Program-made: the position numbers and the translations under genes
Shown here: piece by piece, positions 1 through 11,274 of the stretch
How positions within the stretch are numbered: the first letter of the stretch is position 1
Layout: each line of letters opens with the position of its first letter
Assembly (NCBI GenBank): GCA_030704615.1
Contig: CM060733.1
Coordinates: 44,826,001-44,890,000 of the forward strand
Length of the DNA stretch: 64,000 bases
Direction: 5' to 3'
DNA from: Takakia lepidozioides
Lineage: Eukaryota; Streptophyta; Takakiopsida; Takakiales; Takakiaceae
The notes under the pieces: generated by a model
Databases searched by the model: none
What the model was told of the DNA's origin: nothing
What the model saw: the letters and a program-made list of their open reading frames with translations, nothing else

Positions 1-396
1 CTATTCAGCTTAGCTAAACCCCATTCCGTCGCTAAAATCTTAATGCTCAGGATTTGTCGGTGCATTGGCATTCTTGGAATTGACCCCGCCCTACCAGGAT
101 CACTAAAATTATTTTTGATTCCCTGTTGACAGAAATGCTAGTGCACCATTCCAAAGTAATTAATTATTTAATTAGGCCTATGAGGACGTGTGAAACGAGG
201 CACCAGCTAACGAGGCACCAGCTATTCAGCTTAGCTAAACCCCATTCCGTCGCTAAAATCTTAATGCTCAGGATTTGTCGGTGCATTGGCATTCTTGGAA
301 TTGACCCCGCCCTACCAGGATCACTAAAATTATTTTCGATTCCCTGTTGACAGAAATGCTAGTGCACCATTCCAAAGTAATTAATTATTTAATTAA
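1..396. repeat. Direct repeat pair, ~173 bp, period 221 bp
   Basis: The segment starting at base 1 (CTATTCAGCTTAGCTAAACC) recurs almost identically from base 222, so two direct copies lie 221 bp apart. Each ends in the AT-rich tract around TAATTAATTATTTAATTA. No coding potential is evident. The repeats form one arm of the fold-back structure that continues to 780. Confidence 0.85.
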
Positions 397-780
397 ATAA
401 TAATATAATTAACTACTCTCTTTTTTTCTTTTTCTTTTTTCTTTTTTTCCACCAACAGGGATGAGAGGCCCTTGAAATTTATCAACAAGGGAAAAATTAA
501 ACCCTTACATATTGCCACTACTTTGGAATGATGCACTAGCATTTATGTCAACTGGGAATCAAAAATAATTTTAGTGATCATTGATTAATAACTTTGGGTG
601 CACTAGCGTTTCTGTCAACATCGAATCAAAAATAATTTTAGTGATCGTGGTAGGGCGCGACCAATTCAGCTCGATTCCAAGAACGCCAATGCACCGACGA
701 GTCCAGAGCGTTACGATTTTAGGGGTGTAATGGGAGCTGAATAGCTGGTGCCTCATTTCACCACATCCTCATTGGCCTAA
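171..780. repeat. Fold-back (inverted-repeat) element
   Basis: The left arm (about 171-395) reads GGCCTATGAGGA, then GAGGCACCAGCT and the direct-repeat unit. The right arm (about 535-780) is its imperfect reverse complement, ending AGCTGGTGCCTC...CCTCATTGGCCTAA. An AT- and T-rich spacer separates the arms at about 400-530. This looks like a non-autonomous fold-back or MITE-like element. Its right edge abuts the target duplication of the large MULE. No transposase is associated with it. Confidence 0.6.
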
Positions 781-786
781 GAATTG
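778..786. repeat. Left target-site duplication of large MULE
   Basis: TAAGAATTG lies immediately outside the left terminal inverted repeat and matches TAAGAAATG outside the right one at 16637-16645 (8 of 9 bases). A 9-bp duplication is characteristic of Mutator-like elements. Confidence 0.65.
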
Positions 787-1041
787 GCCAAGTAATAGAT
801 GGGCCCTGGAGTTCAATGCGAGGGAGCCGGTTCAGCCAGCGTGGACCCCCCGCCACCACCGCCCGCACATGGCGCGGCAGCCCCTCCCCCGCCTCATGTT
901 CCCTCTTCCAGGACATGACACATGTCCTCTCACCCATCCCCATCCCACCTCCCATCCTCACCTCATGCATGGCATCGTCCTCCATCCCCCCCTGCATGCC
1001 TTCATCCTCCCCATGCCACATGCTTGCTTCCATTGCATACA
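787..1041 (+). repeat. Left terminal inverted repeat of large MULE
   Basis: The sequence starts GCCAAGTAATAGATGGGCCC and runs about 255 bp. Its reverse complement is found, with small indels, at 16386-16636. Matching landmarks include the TTCAATGCGAGGGAGCC block, CATGACACATGTCCTCTC and the CATGCATGGCATCGTCCTCC block. A long TIR with 9-bp duplications fits the Mutator superfamily. Confidence 0.85.
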
Positions 1042-1049
1042 TGGTATCC

Positions 1050-1849
1050 CCAAACATACATCATGCCCTCAATTCAAATTCTCTGACATCTTTTCAAATT
1101 TTGAAATGGCAAATCTGAAGAAACGTTGGGATATATGCCACGTCGTCACATACACTGCCACCCCAATGGAGGGTTTTGCTACCCTCATCGTGCATTTCCT
1201 AGTAGCAATTCTCTCCATGTGTTTCTAGCTTGCCCACATGAATTGACAGCATTCCATTATACATGCCCAAAATATGAGTGCAAAAAGGCGCGTGTGAGGA
1301 TATGGCAGAGAAAGAAGACATTAACAAACTCAGAAGCGTCTTATTTCTATAAGCATGGCTAAAGAGGTTGAACATGGCAAGATTTTTCCCCACCTTCTTT
1401 CTAATCTGCAAAGTCAACTACAGACACCAAAGACAGGTACTTTCACACACCATGACTTGCAATAGAGGTCCCAATGGCATGGACAAATACCTGATGAGAA
1501 CATAGCTGAAATTGCACATATTCCTTGGAATTGGGTGGCGGACTTCATTGCTGGTGAGTCCTCCCAGAAGGAAGCCCAATGCACGTTCCGCACTCATCGA
1601 CAAAAAGGCACCCCTGCTTTGGACTCTCCAGGCACCACGCATGAATAGTGCCATGAACATTACAAGGTATGAATTCATCTTGAGCATGCTATGATTCATG
1701 AAAAATAAAATGAATGCTGCCACTATACAGATTCTATCCAAACCCACTAGCCATGCGCTTATGCTTTTCATAAGAGCGGTTCTAAAAGGCCACTCATGTT
1801 TTTGGCGTAGGTATCACTGCGCCTATGCCCCACAAGACAATACCCTGAA
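1050..1849. other. MULE subterminal region, no gene recognised
   Basis: I see no recognisable domain between the left TIR and the transposase relic. Short open frames on both strands lack conserved motifs. The last part (about 1690-1850) may belong to the transposase N-terminal region, but I cannot show it. Confidence 0.4.
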
Positions 1850-4013
1850 CACTGTGGAGGTAACAGAGGCTATGCTTGCGAAGAAATGGCGTGTAGGTCC
1901 ACCAAAGAAAAGGGGGAGAAAGACTACAGTGGGGCCAACATCCACAGGAAAAAAAACCTAAACAAAAAAGGATTACAAACAACAAAACATGAGAAGGCAT
2001 CAAAAGAGGATGCATGTGCCGATTTGTTGTCAAGCAATGCTACCTGGACCCTGCTATGGCAGAGATAATTTATTATGAGAAACAACATGTAAATGGAAGA
2101 GCTCAGATATGCCACGGATCTTCATGTCACTTGAACCGATGTGCAATGGCTCCCCATCTTAGTGATGACATGAAATCATGGATTTTGCACAATTTGCATA
2201 AACATAAACAAGATAATGGCCAAGCACACCATGCGAGTGAAGGAGTTGATGGAGCAAGGGCTGGACGTCGGCCGTGACACTTTTCTCCTCTCCCATGACA
2301 TACAGAATATTGCGAAGCGCGATGAAGAGACATTCAAAAAACACCCAAATGATGCACAGAGTGTCCGCATGTGGGTGCATGAAAATATGGCTAGTGTTTT
2401 CTACTACCAAGAAGGAAAGAACCACAAGGCTTGGACATCTAGTGACATCAAACTTGATCTTCCATTCGTTCTTGGCATGCAGACAATGTGGCAGCGAGAT
2501 CAAATGTTGAGATTTGGCCATCACCGAATTGTCGCAAGCGACGCCACCTTCAGAACTAATGAGAAGAAGGTGGGATCTGTCTTTTTACTTCATTGCAATC
2601 GTTGAAGCCAGGTTTAAGGTGTACTTGCCATACTGCATCCTCACATCGTACAAATCTCATACTCACTGCTTTCTCCATACAAATCTGCCTCAATTATTGT
2701 ACATTGATTGTTGTTTATGTAGTACCCATTATACACCATGATGGTATTCGACGAGTGGTTGAATGGAATCCCAGTTGCATTCATCATCACAGCAAGATCA
2801 AAGGCAATCGATTTGGAGCCATGAATGTCCGCACTGAACGGGAAGCTTCAGGCTCACCAGGCATGATGGTGCCCACATGCTTTCATTGTTGCTGATACAG
2901 ATGCTGAAATAAAAGCAATCAGGTGAATCCCGATTCGCAAGTCTTTGGAACTTTTTGGTTTTTTGCAAATCACCACATTATAATGTTGTCACAAGTCTTT
3001 CTATGTCAGGGCCGTGTGGGGGCAGTCTGCAGTTTTTCTATGCCTTTGGCATGTGAGGAGAGCATGGCAAAAGAATGTCGTATCTAAGATCAAAGATACA
3101 AATTTGCGTGCATGTGTCATGCAAGATATGTCAAAAATCATGTATAGTGCTGCAAAAAACAAATGTGACGCAAGTGAAGCATGGGCAGTGTACAAACTTG
3201 TGAATTTGCGTTTCAAGTACCCCACTGTAAGTGAATTTTGTGACTACTTAGAGCAGGAGTGGGTTCCTAAAACTAAGATGTAGATAATGGGTCTCGCAAC
3301 ATTCCACACGCAGGACAAGACACAAACGCCGTCATTGAAGCTTATCATGACAATCTGAAGACACGACTGAAATGCACAAAGAGCAAACTGATCAGCAGAC
3401 GAGTCGATTGGCTCATTCATGAACTCACAGGTGATTTGCTTACTCATTACTGGTATATGTCATATGCCAAAACATATGGCTTCATCCGCAACAAGCGACT
3501 TGAAGGCTTTGTGTGCAACTCTATTTTGCTTGCCAAACAGATTCCCGATTGCAATGTAAATCTTCCACATATAGAAGGGGCATCGCCACTGTCAAATGTA
3601 TTTGGGATGATGGGACTACCTATACGGTTCACAATCCACAGTCCAACTGGGGATGTTACAATTGTCGTCATGCTCGCAAAAGTAATATGTGTGCGCATCA
3701 GGTGAAGGTGTTGCAAATGTTGCACCCCAACTTAGAAGATGGCACCATAGCCAAATTCTATGGAAGCCTTATTGGGAGCAGTAGAGGTGGCCTTTATAGC
3801 TTGTTTGCACCACCTCAATCACCAGCTGACATGCTTTCCAAAGCACCCATGCGTCCTACCCAAAATGCATTACCATATTCTGCCCAGAAAAGTCCAGGAC
3901 TGGAATTACTGCCATTAATATCCAATGAGTTCGAGCGGGTTCTAGACATGACAAGACATAATAAGGTCTTGCAGCAACGGTTAGAGCAGCCAAAGAGAAA
4001 ATTTGTGACTTGA
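1850..4013 (+). pseudogene. MULE (FAR1/mudrA-like) transposase pseudogene
   Basis: Coding similarity runs through all three frames in order. A basic KKRGRK stretch is near 1905. A Cys-rich N-terminal DNA-binding region with FVVKQCYLDPAMAEIIYYE starts near 2018. A conserved block FVLGMQTMWQRDQMLRFGHH (around 2467-2526) precedes the first catalytic aspartate in SDATFRTN (codon 2540-2542). The second aspartate is in VADTDAE (about 2894-2902) and the catalytic glutamate in IEAYH (codon 3337-3339). A C-terminal Cys/His block of SWIM type (CYNC...MCAHQ) is near 3655-3705. In MULE transposases the DDE triad cuts DNA and the SWIM finger binds it. Stops at about 2848 and 3281 and repeated frame changes disable the copy. 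Confidence 0.75.
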
Positions 4014-5059
4014 CGTGCAGCATGGACAAGGGTATTCATCATCCCCAGGAAGACCCCACTCTCACTGAGGTTGACGATGGAGCAACCAACTCCCTTGTGA
4101 GATGGAAAGATTTTCTGGAGGCGCGCGGTAGAAAGCATCATGTGGCAAACCTGCCTGAACGGCAGAATGCAGCAAAGAGACAATTGTACGCATCTTGATG
4201 CACATGGAGGTGGGGGGGGGGGGGGGGGGGGAGTTCATCATGCTCCTAGTGTGCAATACCCTGTTTGTTATTTGACCACAATGACATTGGTCCCAACATT
4301 TGCAATCCTATTGTTTCCATGACATGCCATGCTTCATGTATATGTTTTGTTCTCAATGCTATGACTTTGTCTTCCGAAATTGTGTGGATATGCAAGCTAC
4401 AATTACCATACATGTATGAAGTGGTTAGTGTTGAATCATGAAGGCGTGTTGATATGAAATTGCATGGATTCTGGACTGTGTTTGGTGTTAATTTTGCATG
4501 TCATGGCATGTCCAATGTATTCTTCCCACAGGGTGTTGTATTCATTTCAAAATATGTGTCGTCCTTCAATGACAAGGTTTGTACCATGACTCCCTATCAG
4601 ACTTTGCATGTCATGCCTCCTCCCGTGAGTGCAAGTATGACGGTGTTGGCCTACATATCAAAAGCAATTGCTACATACATGACTTCTACACTAGTCATGT
4701 TGCAAATACCCCAATTCCATGCTCATCATAAGCCTCAACAATGGATACTACCTTGTAGACTTTGGCACATGCAACCACATTGCAAAAATAGCCGGGATAC
4801 ATGACATAATTTGCCTCAAACATCCTGAAACCATGTACATTACATTGTTCCATGTGCATCCTACGTAGTGGTAGAGTGGCCACCTCGAAGGCTGGCTGAT
4901 AGACGTCTGCTTACACGCATTTCAGCCATGGAAACATGGACATGCAGGGGGAAACATGGGGAAATAGGGACATGCATACAATGCAACGTGCATGAGAAGA
5001 GGAACCCTGAAACCTTTCATCCATGTCAACCCTATGCATATTATCATCCCGTATTCAGG
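4014..5059. other. Non-coding stretch downstream of transposase
   Basis: The short open frames carry no domain I recognise. The only structured feature is the long G run at 4212-4231. The sequence is AT-rich with many CATG motifs and is probably decayed transposon sequence. Confidence 0.4.
4212..4231 (+). repeat. Homopolymer G20 run
   Basis: Twenty consecutive G bases follow GGAGGT. Such a run can form a G-quadruplex and is also a common site of length error in sequencing. Confidence 0.9.
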
Positions 5060-5390
5060 CCGTCACCATTCATCCCATTCTGGAAATGCATAGGAATCCT
5101 ATGCATGTTATCATCCGATATTTCGTTGTCACCATTCATCCCATTCATCCAATCCATTTCAACCCTATCCATCTTTCATCTGTATTTTGTCGTCATTATT
5201 CATCCCATTCATATTTCATCCATATTGCGCCGTCACCATTCATCCCATTCAACACATTCATATCATCGTATCCATGTTATCATCCGTATTTGACGTCACC
5301 ATTCATCCCATTCATCCCATCCATTCCAACCTTATCCATGTTTCATCCATATTTCATCGTCACCATTCATCCCATTCATCCCGTGAGAAG
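5060..5390 (+). repeat. Degenerate minisatellite based on CACCATTCATCCCATTC
   Basis: The block CGTCACCATTCATCCCATTC recurs about six times, mixed with TTTCATCCGTATT, CCATTTCAACCCTATCC and shorter CATTCATCC units. Open frames across it are repeat artefacts (IHPIHP-like translations). Confidence 0.8.
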
Positions 5391-5764
5391 AAAACTGTGG
5401 ATGCACTGCATAAAGTGAAGAACTGTTGTGGGCACTCTATAGGGTAAGGGCATCCACCACTGTGTAAGGGCATTCACCATTCCACCAGGGTAAGGCCCCG
5501 ATATGAAAGATAACAACGCTCTGTACTATCCCATGTTACATACCACTTCTTTTCACTGGACCTAGGAAGATTATGAGTATGCACTTACATTATAATGAAG
5601 GAACACATGCAAGCAAGATTTTCATGAGTTACAACAGATTTGGCCTCCTCAGTTCTGTGTGCAGATTGCCATGTGCCAACCTACATACACTGATTGGCTC
5701 ATTCATAAAACTTTACTTTGTAGAGTGAAAAAATAGTGTGTACATCATAATGCTGGCTCATCTT

Positions 5765-6640
5765 TCAGACATAGTATGGTTGGCCATGGCAGGCACTCTG
5801 CACTTCGAGTGAAACAGTACGGCATATTTCCATCTTCTTCACGACAGCCTCATTCACCGGAAACCAATGCTTGTTCAGCTGCAGAAACAAACCGACAAGG
5901 GTACCGTTTACTGAAAAGTAATGAGCATGTGATTAAGTGTAAGCCAGTAGGAAAGAGAACAAATGCAGATGAAAAGTGAGAAACGTACCGGCCCAACACC
6001 TCCTGCTCGTGGTTGTACAAATGTTTGATTCAAGTAAACATCTATGTAATGTGTCGTAAAGCAACCACACTCCCAAGTAGAGACCTGTTGGGGGACAGGG
6101 GGATACAACCACAGGCGGGGGGCAGTGGCGTTCTTCCATTGGAGGCTCGGGGGTAGAAATCCTCTGGAAAGTGCCCAGAAACGTGCAAACAAATGCTTCA
6201 GTATACTGTGAGTATGTGACCTTTTGACACTATTTAAATGGAAGTACCTCTCCCTTCCAAAATGACGGCACTCTAGTGCGATCTGCACATAACAATTGCA
6301 AACAGCGGCATTAAAACATGAATGCACTCATAACACTGAGAATATAACACCGGTGTGTGATATAGGGTAGCCTGCAGCAGAGTACGTACGTATATATAAC
6401 AAGAATAATCATGGCCTCCACCCCCATCACACTGAAGGTAAGGAAAGCGTTCTTGCATCCACTGTAGAATAGAACGAGCACCCGCACCGGATTCCTTGTA
6501 GTGGTCATGAAGGCATATCCAGGTAAAACTATCAAGAAGACGTATCTTATTTCTTACATGGACGGGAAGGGACAGTAATTTCATTCGCAAATAGAAATCC
6601 ATGACTCTGTCATTGTCCACCCCTTGGGGTTAATCAAGAG
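5765..6640 (-). CDS. Ulp1-like (C48) cysteine protease, C-terminal exons
   Basis: Three minus-strand coding pieces fit together. The upstream piece (about 6640-6420) reads VDNDRVMDFYLRMKLL, followed by a block ending ILQWMQERFP, which resembles the start of Ulp1 domains (a W-L-x-D-x-V-I-x-x-Y-L pattern). The middle piece (about 6290-5990) includes CRHFGRERYFHLNSVKRSH and then STWECGCFTTHYIDVYL, where ECG is the likely catalytic cysteine context. A GTACGT donor near 5990 and a TTTCTGCAG acceptor near 5880 lead to a last exon starting LNKHWFPVNEA and ending at a TGA at 5765-5767. A usual HW catalytic histidine motif is not obvious. Ulp1 proteases process SUMO-like modifiers, and Ulp1 genes are known cargo of some plant MULEs. 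Confidence 0.5.
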
Positions 6641-7376
6641 ATTTGCGTCGTCTAGTCTAAAGGCGATATTGGGGCCTACACAGTTCTGGAAAAACTAGAC
6701 GTTTGATGTTTGTTTTACTTCTGCACCAGCTGATATCCTGGAGACATACACCATCACGATACATGTCAAACGCCTGCACAGTGGCAAGTAAAGTGCATAA
6801 TGCAAAAGATTACCATTTGAAATAAACGAAATATGACGATTGTTGACTCACAACGCTTTTTTCAGCCCTTCATGAAGCCTGCAATGACATACAACACGTT
6901 CATGTCAGAAAAAGTATGTCGGCAAAGGGGTTGCCCAAGCAGAGGTAGGATATATAGAATTGTCAGGTGCAAAAAGAGGGCATTCAGTACTAACGGGGAT
7001 GTGTGTAAATGAGGAGGCTCCGACTCCATCTTCTCTTCTGTTGTGTGGACTGTGCGCCATGAAACAATATCCGCAGACACACTCATTGATGCTCCTATGG
7101 TGCCCACCTCACTGCCACGGACACCTGTCAATGTTGGCCAAGGCAGAGCTCTGGGTGAAGGAGCTCCGAGGGCGTTCCTTCCTCCAAAAACGAACAAAGG
7201 GTTCGCAGACTATACAAGGGGTTTGGATGACACCATTTGTGTTACTGCATGCACCATAACAGGCACAATGAAGTGTGTGTCAGAATGATCCCTACTGCCC
7301 AAGGGGGCGAGGCTGTTCAAACATGCATGTGTAGTGTTGTTGGGCGCATGTACTGCAGGCAAGTGCACCTGTTCAG

Positions 7377-7988
7377 TCACAACCTCGCTTGAATGCAATT
7401 CGATTTCCATTTGAGTAAGAGCACCTGGTCAGTGGCATTAATGCCAAGGAGGGTAAGGTCTGTGGCGGCGGTGTCATGGTTATACAGACAACCGTCATGT
7501 ACATGGTCGGGCTTCGCTGCATCGTCGGCCCCAATGTGTTCATGTGCAAGCTTCCCGTCCACTCCAGGTGTGGGCTCAGTGTCTTGCAACAGCTCTGTTG
7601 GTGACCCGAACATCGGAGAAGTAGACGTGATTGGAAGGGGCTAATTGTGAGCACACTGCACGATACCACAATCTACTTCATCAGAAGGCAAAGCGTGAGG
7701 GGGTGTTGTGACTTCACCATACTGGAAGTCAAAACCTTTCATTCGGGAATGATCGAGGTTGCATCTAATATACCCCACCCGCTGCACATCAGTAATTGTA
7801 GCCATGTACGCAGCCTGCAATGCTTCATTCCCATGGTCCACATCACCTACAAAATGAACAAAACAAACAATGAGTATAATGGCTCTATGTAAACAATGCA
7901 CGGCATATGCAAGGCAAATGCATTCACGTAAAGATGGGAACAATATCACCTTCCGTGCTGAAAATCCAGCCCATGTCAATGTCTTCAC
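7377..7988 (-). CDS. Unrecognised minus-strand ORFs upstream of Ulp1-like exons
   Basis: Two adjoining frames read GNEALQAAYMATITDVQRVG (in 7641-7988) and MFGSPTELLQDTEPTPGVDG (in 7377-7613). They could be upstream exons of the Ulp1-like gene, which has the same strand and order, or transposon debris. No domain is recognised. The region between 6640 and 7377 shows no clear coding signal. Confidence 0.25.
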
Positions 7989-8006
7989 GGTGTTTCAGGG
8001 TATTCC

Positions 8007-8036
8007 ACTAGAAGAGAAACCGGCTTTTTCCACGGC
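8007..8036 (+). repeat. Nested inverted repeat, left copy (30 bp)
   Basis: The 30-bp segment from ACTAGAAGAGAAACC to TTTTTCCACGGC is the exact reverse complement of 13328-13357. Similar GTGGAAAAAGCC / CCACGGCTTTTATCACGGG blocks continue inward on both sides in more diverged form, which suggests termini of a nested element of about 5.35 kb enclosing the PPR cargo. Confidence 0.7.
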
Positions 8037-8797
8037 TCTGCCATCTCACACTTGGCACATTCCACGGCTTTTATCACGGGTCTATACACTGAGCCAAGGT
8101 GTGGGTCTAAATATGCCCTAACTGTGGGGTGTCTCACATGTGGTCCACACCCCAGGCAAGAACGGTGTGAAAACAGCCATGAGCGTGGCAGGGGTTGGCT
8201 TAGTTTACATGGCATGTTACACACCTGTGTGAAATGGGAACATACAATTATTTCCACTGATTGTGGTGTATGGGGAGTTTGAGAATGATGCCCTTGGAAA
8301 ATGATTATGAACTTCATGTTCATGTTTAGAAATCTGCACGATGGGCTACTAGCAAGTGAAGAATACACCCCATTTTCAATCTCTCCATTATGAAGTCTAT
8401 AATGCCCTTGGTGAAATGAGCATGGGGATCGCATTCAAAGGTGGCCCCGTTCCGTTGCAACCTATGACACAACTAGGACAAATAGATTTACACTTTTTGC
8501 CACAAATCACTTGCATCATCCTTACGTTGAACTCCTTGTTTATGTAACATGCTTGGACTTTGTCATCTCACACATCAAAGAAAAAACTAGAATATTTCAA
8601 AAAAATCCTAACCTAAAAATCCTAACCTAAATTTACTAACAAGTGTTCAAACCAGCCCAATGGTAATATATTTTATTACCATTATCAAATGTTTGTCTAC
8701 GTGGTGTTTTGGTTTTCTAGACAAGTCTAGTAGCAGGACTTTCGCCTCTTGCCGTTCTTGGGAGAGTTAGCTTGGTCATAGCAGGCCGTGTTTCAAT
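8037..8797. other. Non-coding inner arm, no gene seen
   Basis: The segment contains GTGTGAAA/TTCCAC-type motifs resembling those at 13080-13330, so it may be the diverged remainder of the nested inverted repeat. I see no coding signal. Confidence 0.35.
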
Positions 8798-8799
8798 CT

Positions 8800-11274
8800 C
8801 TGCCTACTCAGCTACACCGTGGTGGTTCGATCTCACAGACCAATCCGACATTACCTGACTACAGACACAAGCAGCACACACAAGAGGTCCTTTTGGGTTG
8901 ATGGTCGGTCAAGTCATGACACAACCTCAAGGACAATGTGGTGAGGGCATCTTCTTCTTTGACCTATTTCAACCTGTTTTGCCCTCTCACATCATGTTTG
9001 TGTGCATTGCAATGCTTGTGCAAAGCCTGGCAACCCTTGAGAAGGGCAAAGAGGTGCATGGGGATATCATCAAAACTGGAATTGTACCTAATGTCATTCT
9101 AAACACTGCCCTGGCAGCTTTGGAAAAGGGGAAGGACGTCCGTGGTGACATCTTCAGAGCTGGAATTGTACCAAATGTCATTCTGAACAATACCCTAGTG
9201 GACATGTATGCAAAATGTGGGTGCATCGGGGATGCAAAGGGAGTGTTCAACACTATGGCTGAACGAGATGTGGTGTCGTGGAGTGCGATGCTTACATGGT
9301 ATGCACAACAAGGACATGGGATGGAGGCTTTGGAGACCTATGAGCAAATGATGGGGGAAGGGGTCCAGCCCGGCCACATTATGTTTGTATGCATTGCAGG
9401 CCTGGCAGCCCTGGAGAAGGGCAAAGAGGTGCATGGGGATATCATCAAAGCTGGAATTGTACCTAATGTCATTCGAAACATTGCATTGGCAGCTCCATGG
9501 TGACACCTTCAGAGCTGGAATTGTACCAAATGTCATTTTGAACTATACCCTAGTGGACATGTATGCAAAATGTGGGTGCATCGGGGATGCAAATGGAGTG
9601 TTCAACACTATGGCTGAACGAGATGTGGTGTCGTGGAGTGCGATGCTTGCAGGGTATGCACAGCAGGGACGTGGGATGGAGGCTTTGGAGTCCTATGAGC
9701 AAATGATGGGGGAAGAGGTTCAGCCCGGCCACATCATGTTTGTATGCATTGCAAGCCTGGCAGCCCTGGAGAAGGGCAAAGAGGTGCATGGGGATATCAT
9801 CAAAGCTGGAATTGTACCTAATGTCATTCGAAACACTGCCCTAGCAGCTCTGGAAAAGGGGAAGGAGGTCCATGGTGACACCTTCAGAGCTGGAATTGTA
9901 CCAAATGTCATTTTGAACAATACCCTAGTGGACATGTATGCAAAATGTGGGCGCATCGGGGATGCAAATGGAGTGTTCAACACTATGGCTGAACGAGATG
10001 TGGTGTCGTGGAGTGCGATGCTTACAGGGTATGCACAGCAGGGATGTGGGATGGAGGCTTTGGAGACCTATGAGCAAATGATAGGGGAAGGGGTCCAGCC
10101 CAGCCACATCATGTTTGTATGCATTGTAGGCCTAGCAGCCCTGGAGAAGGGTAAAGAGGTGCATGGGGATATCATCGAAGCTGGAATTGTACCTAATGTC
10201 ATTCCATACACTGCCCTGGCAGCTCTGGAAAAAGGGAAGGAGGTCCGTGGTGACATCTTCAGAGCTGGAATTGTACCAAATGTCATTCTGAAGAATACCC
10301 TAGTGGACATGTATGCAAAATGTGGGTGCATCGAGGATGCAAAGGGAGTGTTCAACACTATGGCTAAACGAGATGTGGTGTCGTGGAGTGCGATGCTTAC
10401 AGGGTATGCACAACAGGGACGTGAGATGGAGGCTTTGGAGACCTATGAGCAACTGAAGGGGGAAGGGGTCCAACCCGGCCACATCATGTTTGTATGCATT
10501 GCAAGCCTGGCAGCCCTTGAGAAGGGCAAAGAGGTGCATGGGGATATCATCAAAGCTGGAATTGTACCTAATGTCATTCGAAACACTGCCCTAGCAGCTC
10601 TGGAAAAGGGGAAGGAGGTCCATGGTGACACCTTCAGAGCTGGAATTGTACCAAATGTCATTTTGAACAATACCCTAGTGGACATGTATGCAAAATGTGG
10701 GTGCATCGGGGATGCAAATGGAGTGTTCAACACTATGGCTGAACGAGATGTGGTGTCGTGGAGTGCGATGCTTGCAGGGTATGCACAGCAGGGATGTGGG
10801 ATGGAGGCTTTGGAGTCCTATGAGCAAATGATAGGGGAGGAGGTTCAGCCCGGCCACATCATGTTTGTATGCATTGCAAGCCTGGCATCCCTGGAGAAGA
10901 GCAAAGAGGTGCATGGGGATATCATCAAAGCTGGAATTGTACCTAATGTCATTCGAAACACTGCCCTGGCAGCTCTGGAAAAGGGGAAGGAGGTCCATGG
11001 TGACACCTTCAGAGCTGGAATTGTACCAAATGTCATTTTGAACAATACCCTAATGGACATGTATGCAAAATGTGGGTGCATCGGGGATGCAAATGGAGTG
11101 TTCAACACTATGGCTGAACGAGATGTGGTGTCGTGGAGTGCGATGCTTACAGGGTATGCACAGCAGGGACGTGGGATGGAGGCTTTGGAGACCTATGAGC
11201 AAATGATGGGGGAAGGGGTTCAGCCCGGCCACATCATGTTTGTGTGCATTGCAGGCCTGGCAGCCCTGATTTAA
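8800..11274 (+). pseudogene. Captured PPR gene segment with amplified PLS repeats
   Basis: The segment begins with sequence matching the 5' flank of the PPR gene at 54.9-55.4 kb (CCGTGGTGGTTC, CTCACAGACCAA, CAAGGACAATGTGGTGAG). It then enters directly into PPR motifs rather than the gene's N-terminal region. From 8994 it encodes repeated blocks with VDMYAKCGCIGDANGVFNT, ERDVVSWSAMLAGYAQQG and [13 protein letters not shown], which are S-, P- and L-type PPR helices. One frame is open for 629 residues (9385-11274), preceded by a second frame (8898-9503) cut by a 20-bp deletion. PPR proteins bind organellar RNA. This copy has no start region in frame, no E or DYW domain and an abrupt end at VCIAGLAALI-stop, so a functional product is doubtful. 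Confidence 0.8.
8994..11274 (+). repeat. Tandem ~375-bp repeats within PPR coding sequence
   Basis: The landmark ATGTTTGTRTGCATTG occurs at 8994, 9381, 9736, 10111, 10486, 10861 and 11236. Spacings are 387, 355, 375, 375, 375 and 375 bp, giving six units plus a truncated seventh. The 375-bp units encode 125 residues and keep frame. The 387-bp unit has 12 extra bases. The 355-bp unit lost 20 bp near 9493 and changes frame. Units are nearly identical, so the amplification is recent. Confidence 0.95.

Noticed and set aside
5023-5447. His/Pro/Ile-rich ORFs
   Set aside because: They are translations of the CATTCATCC minisatellite.
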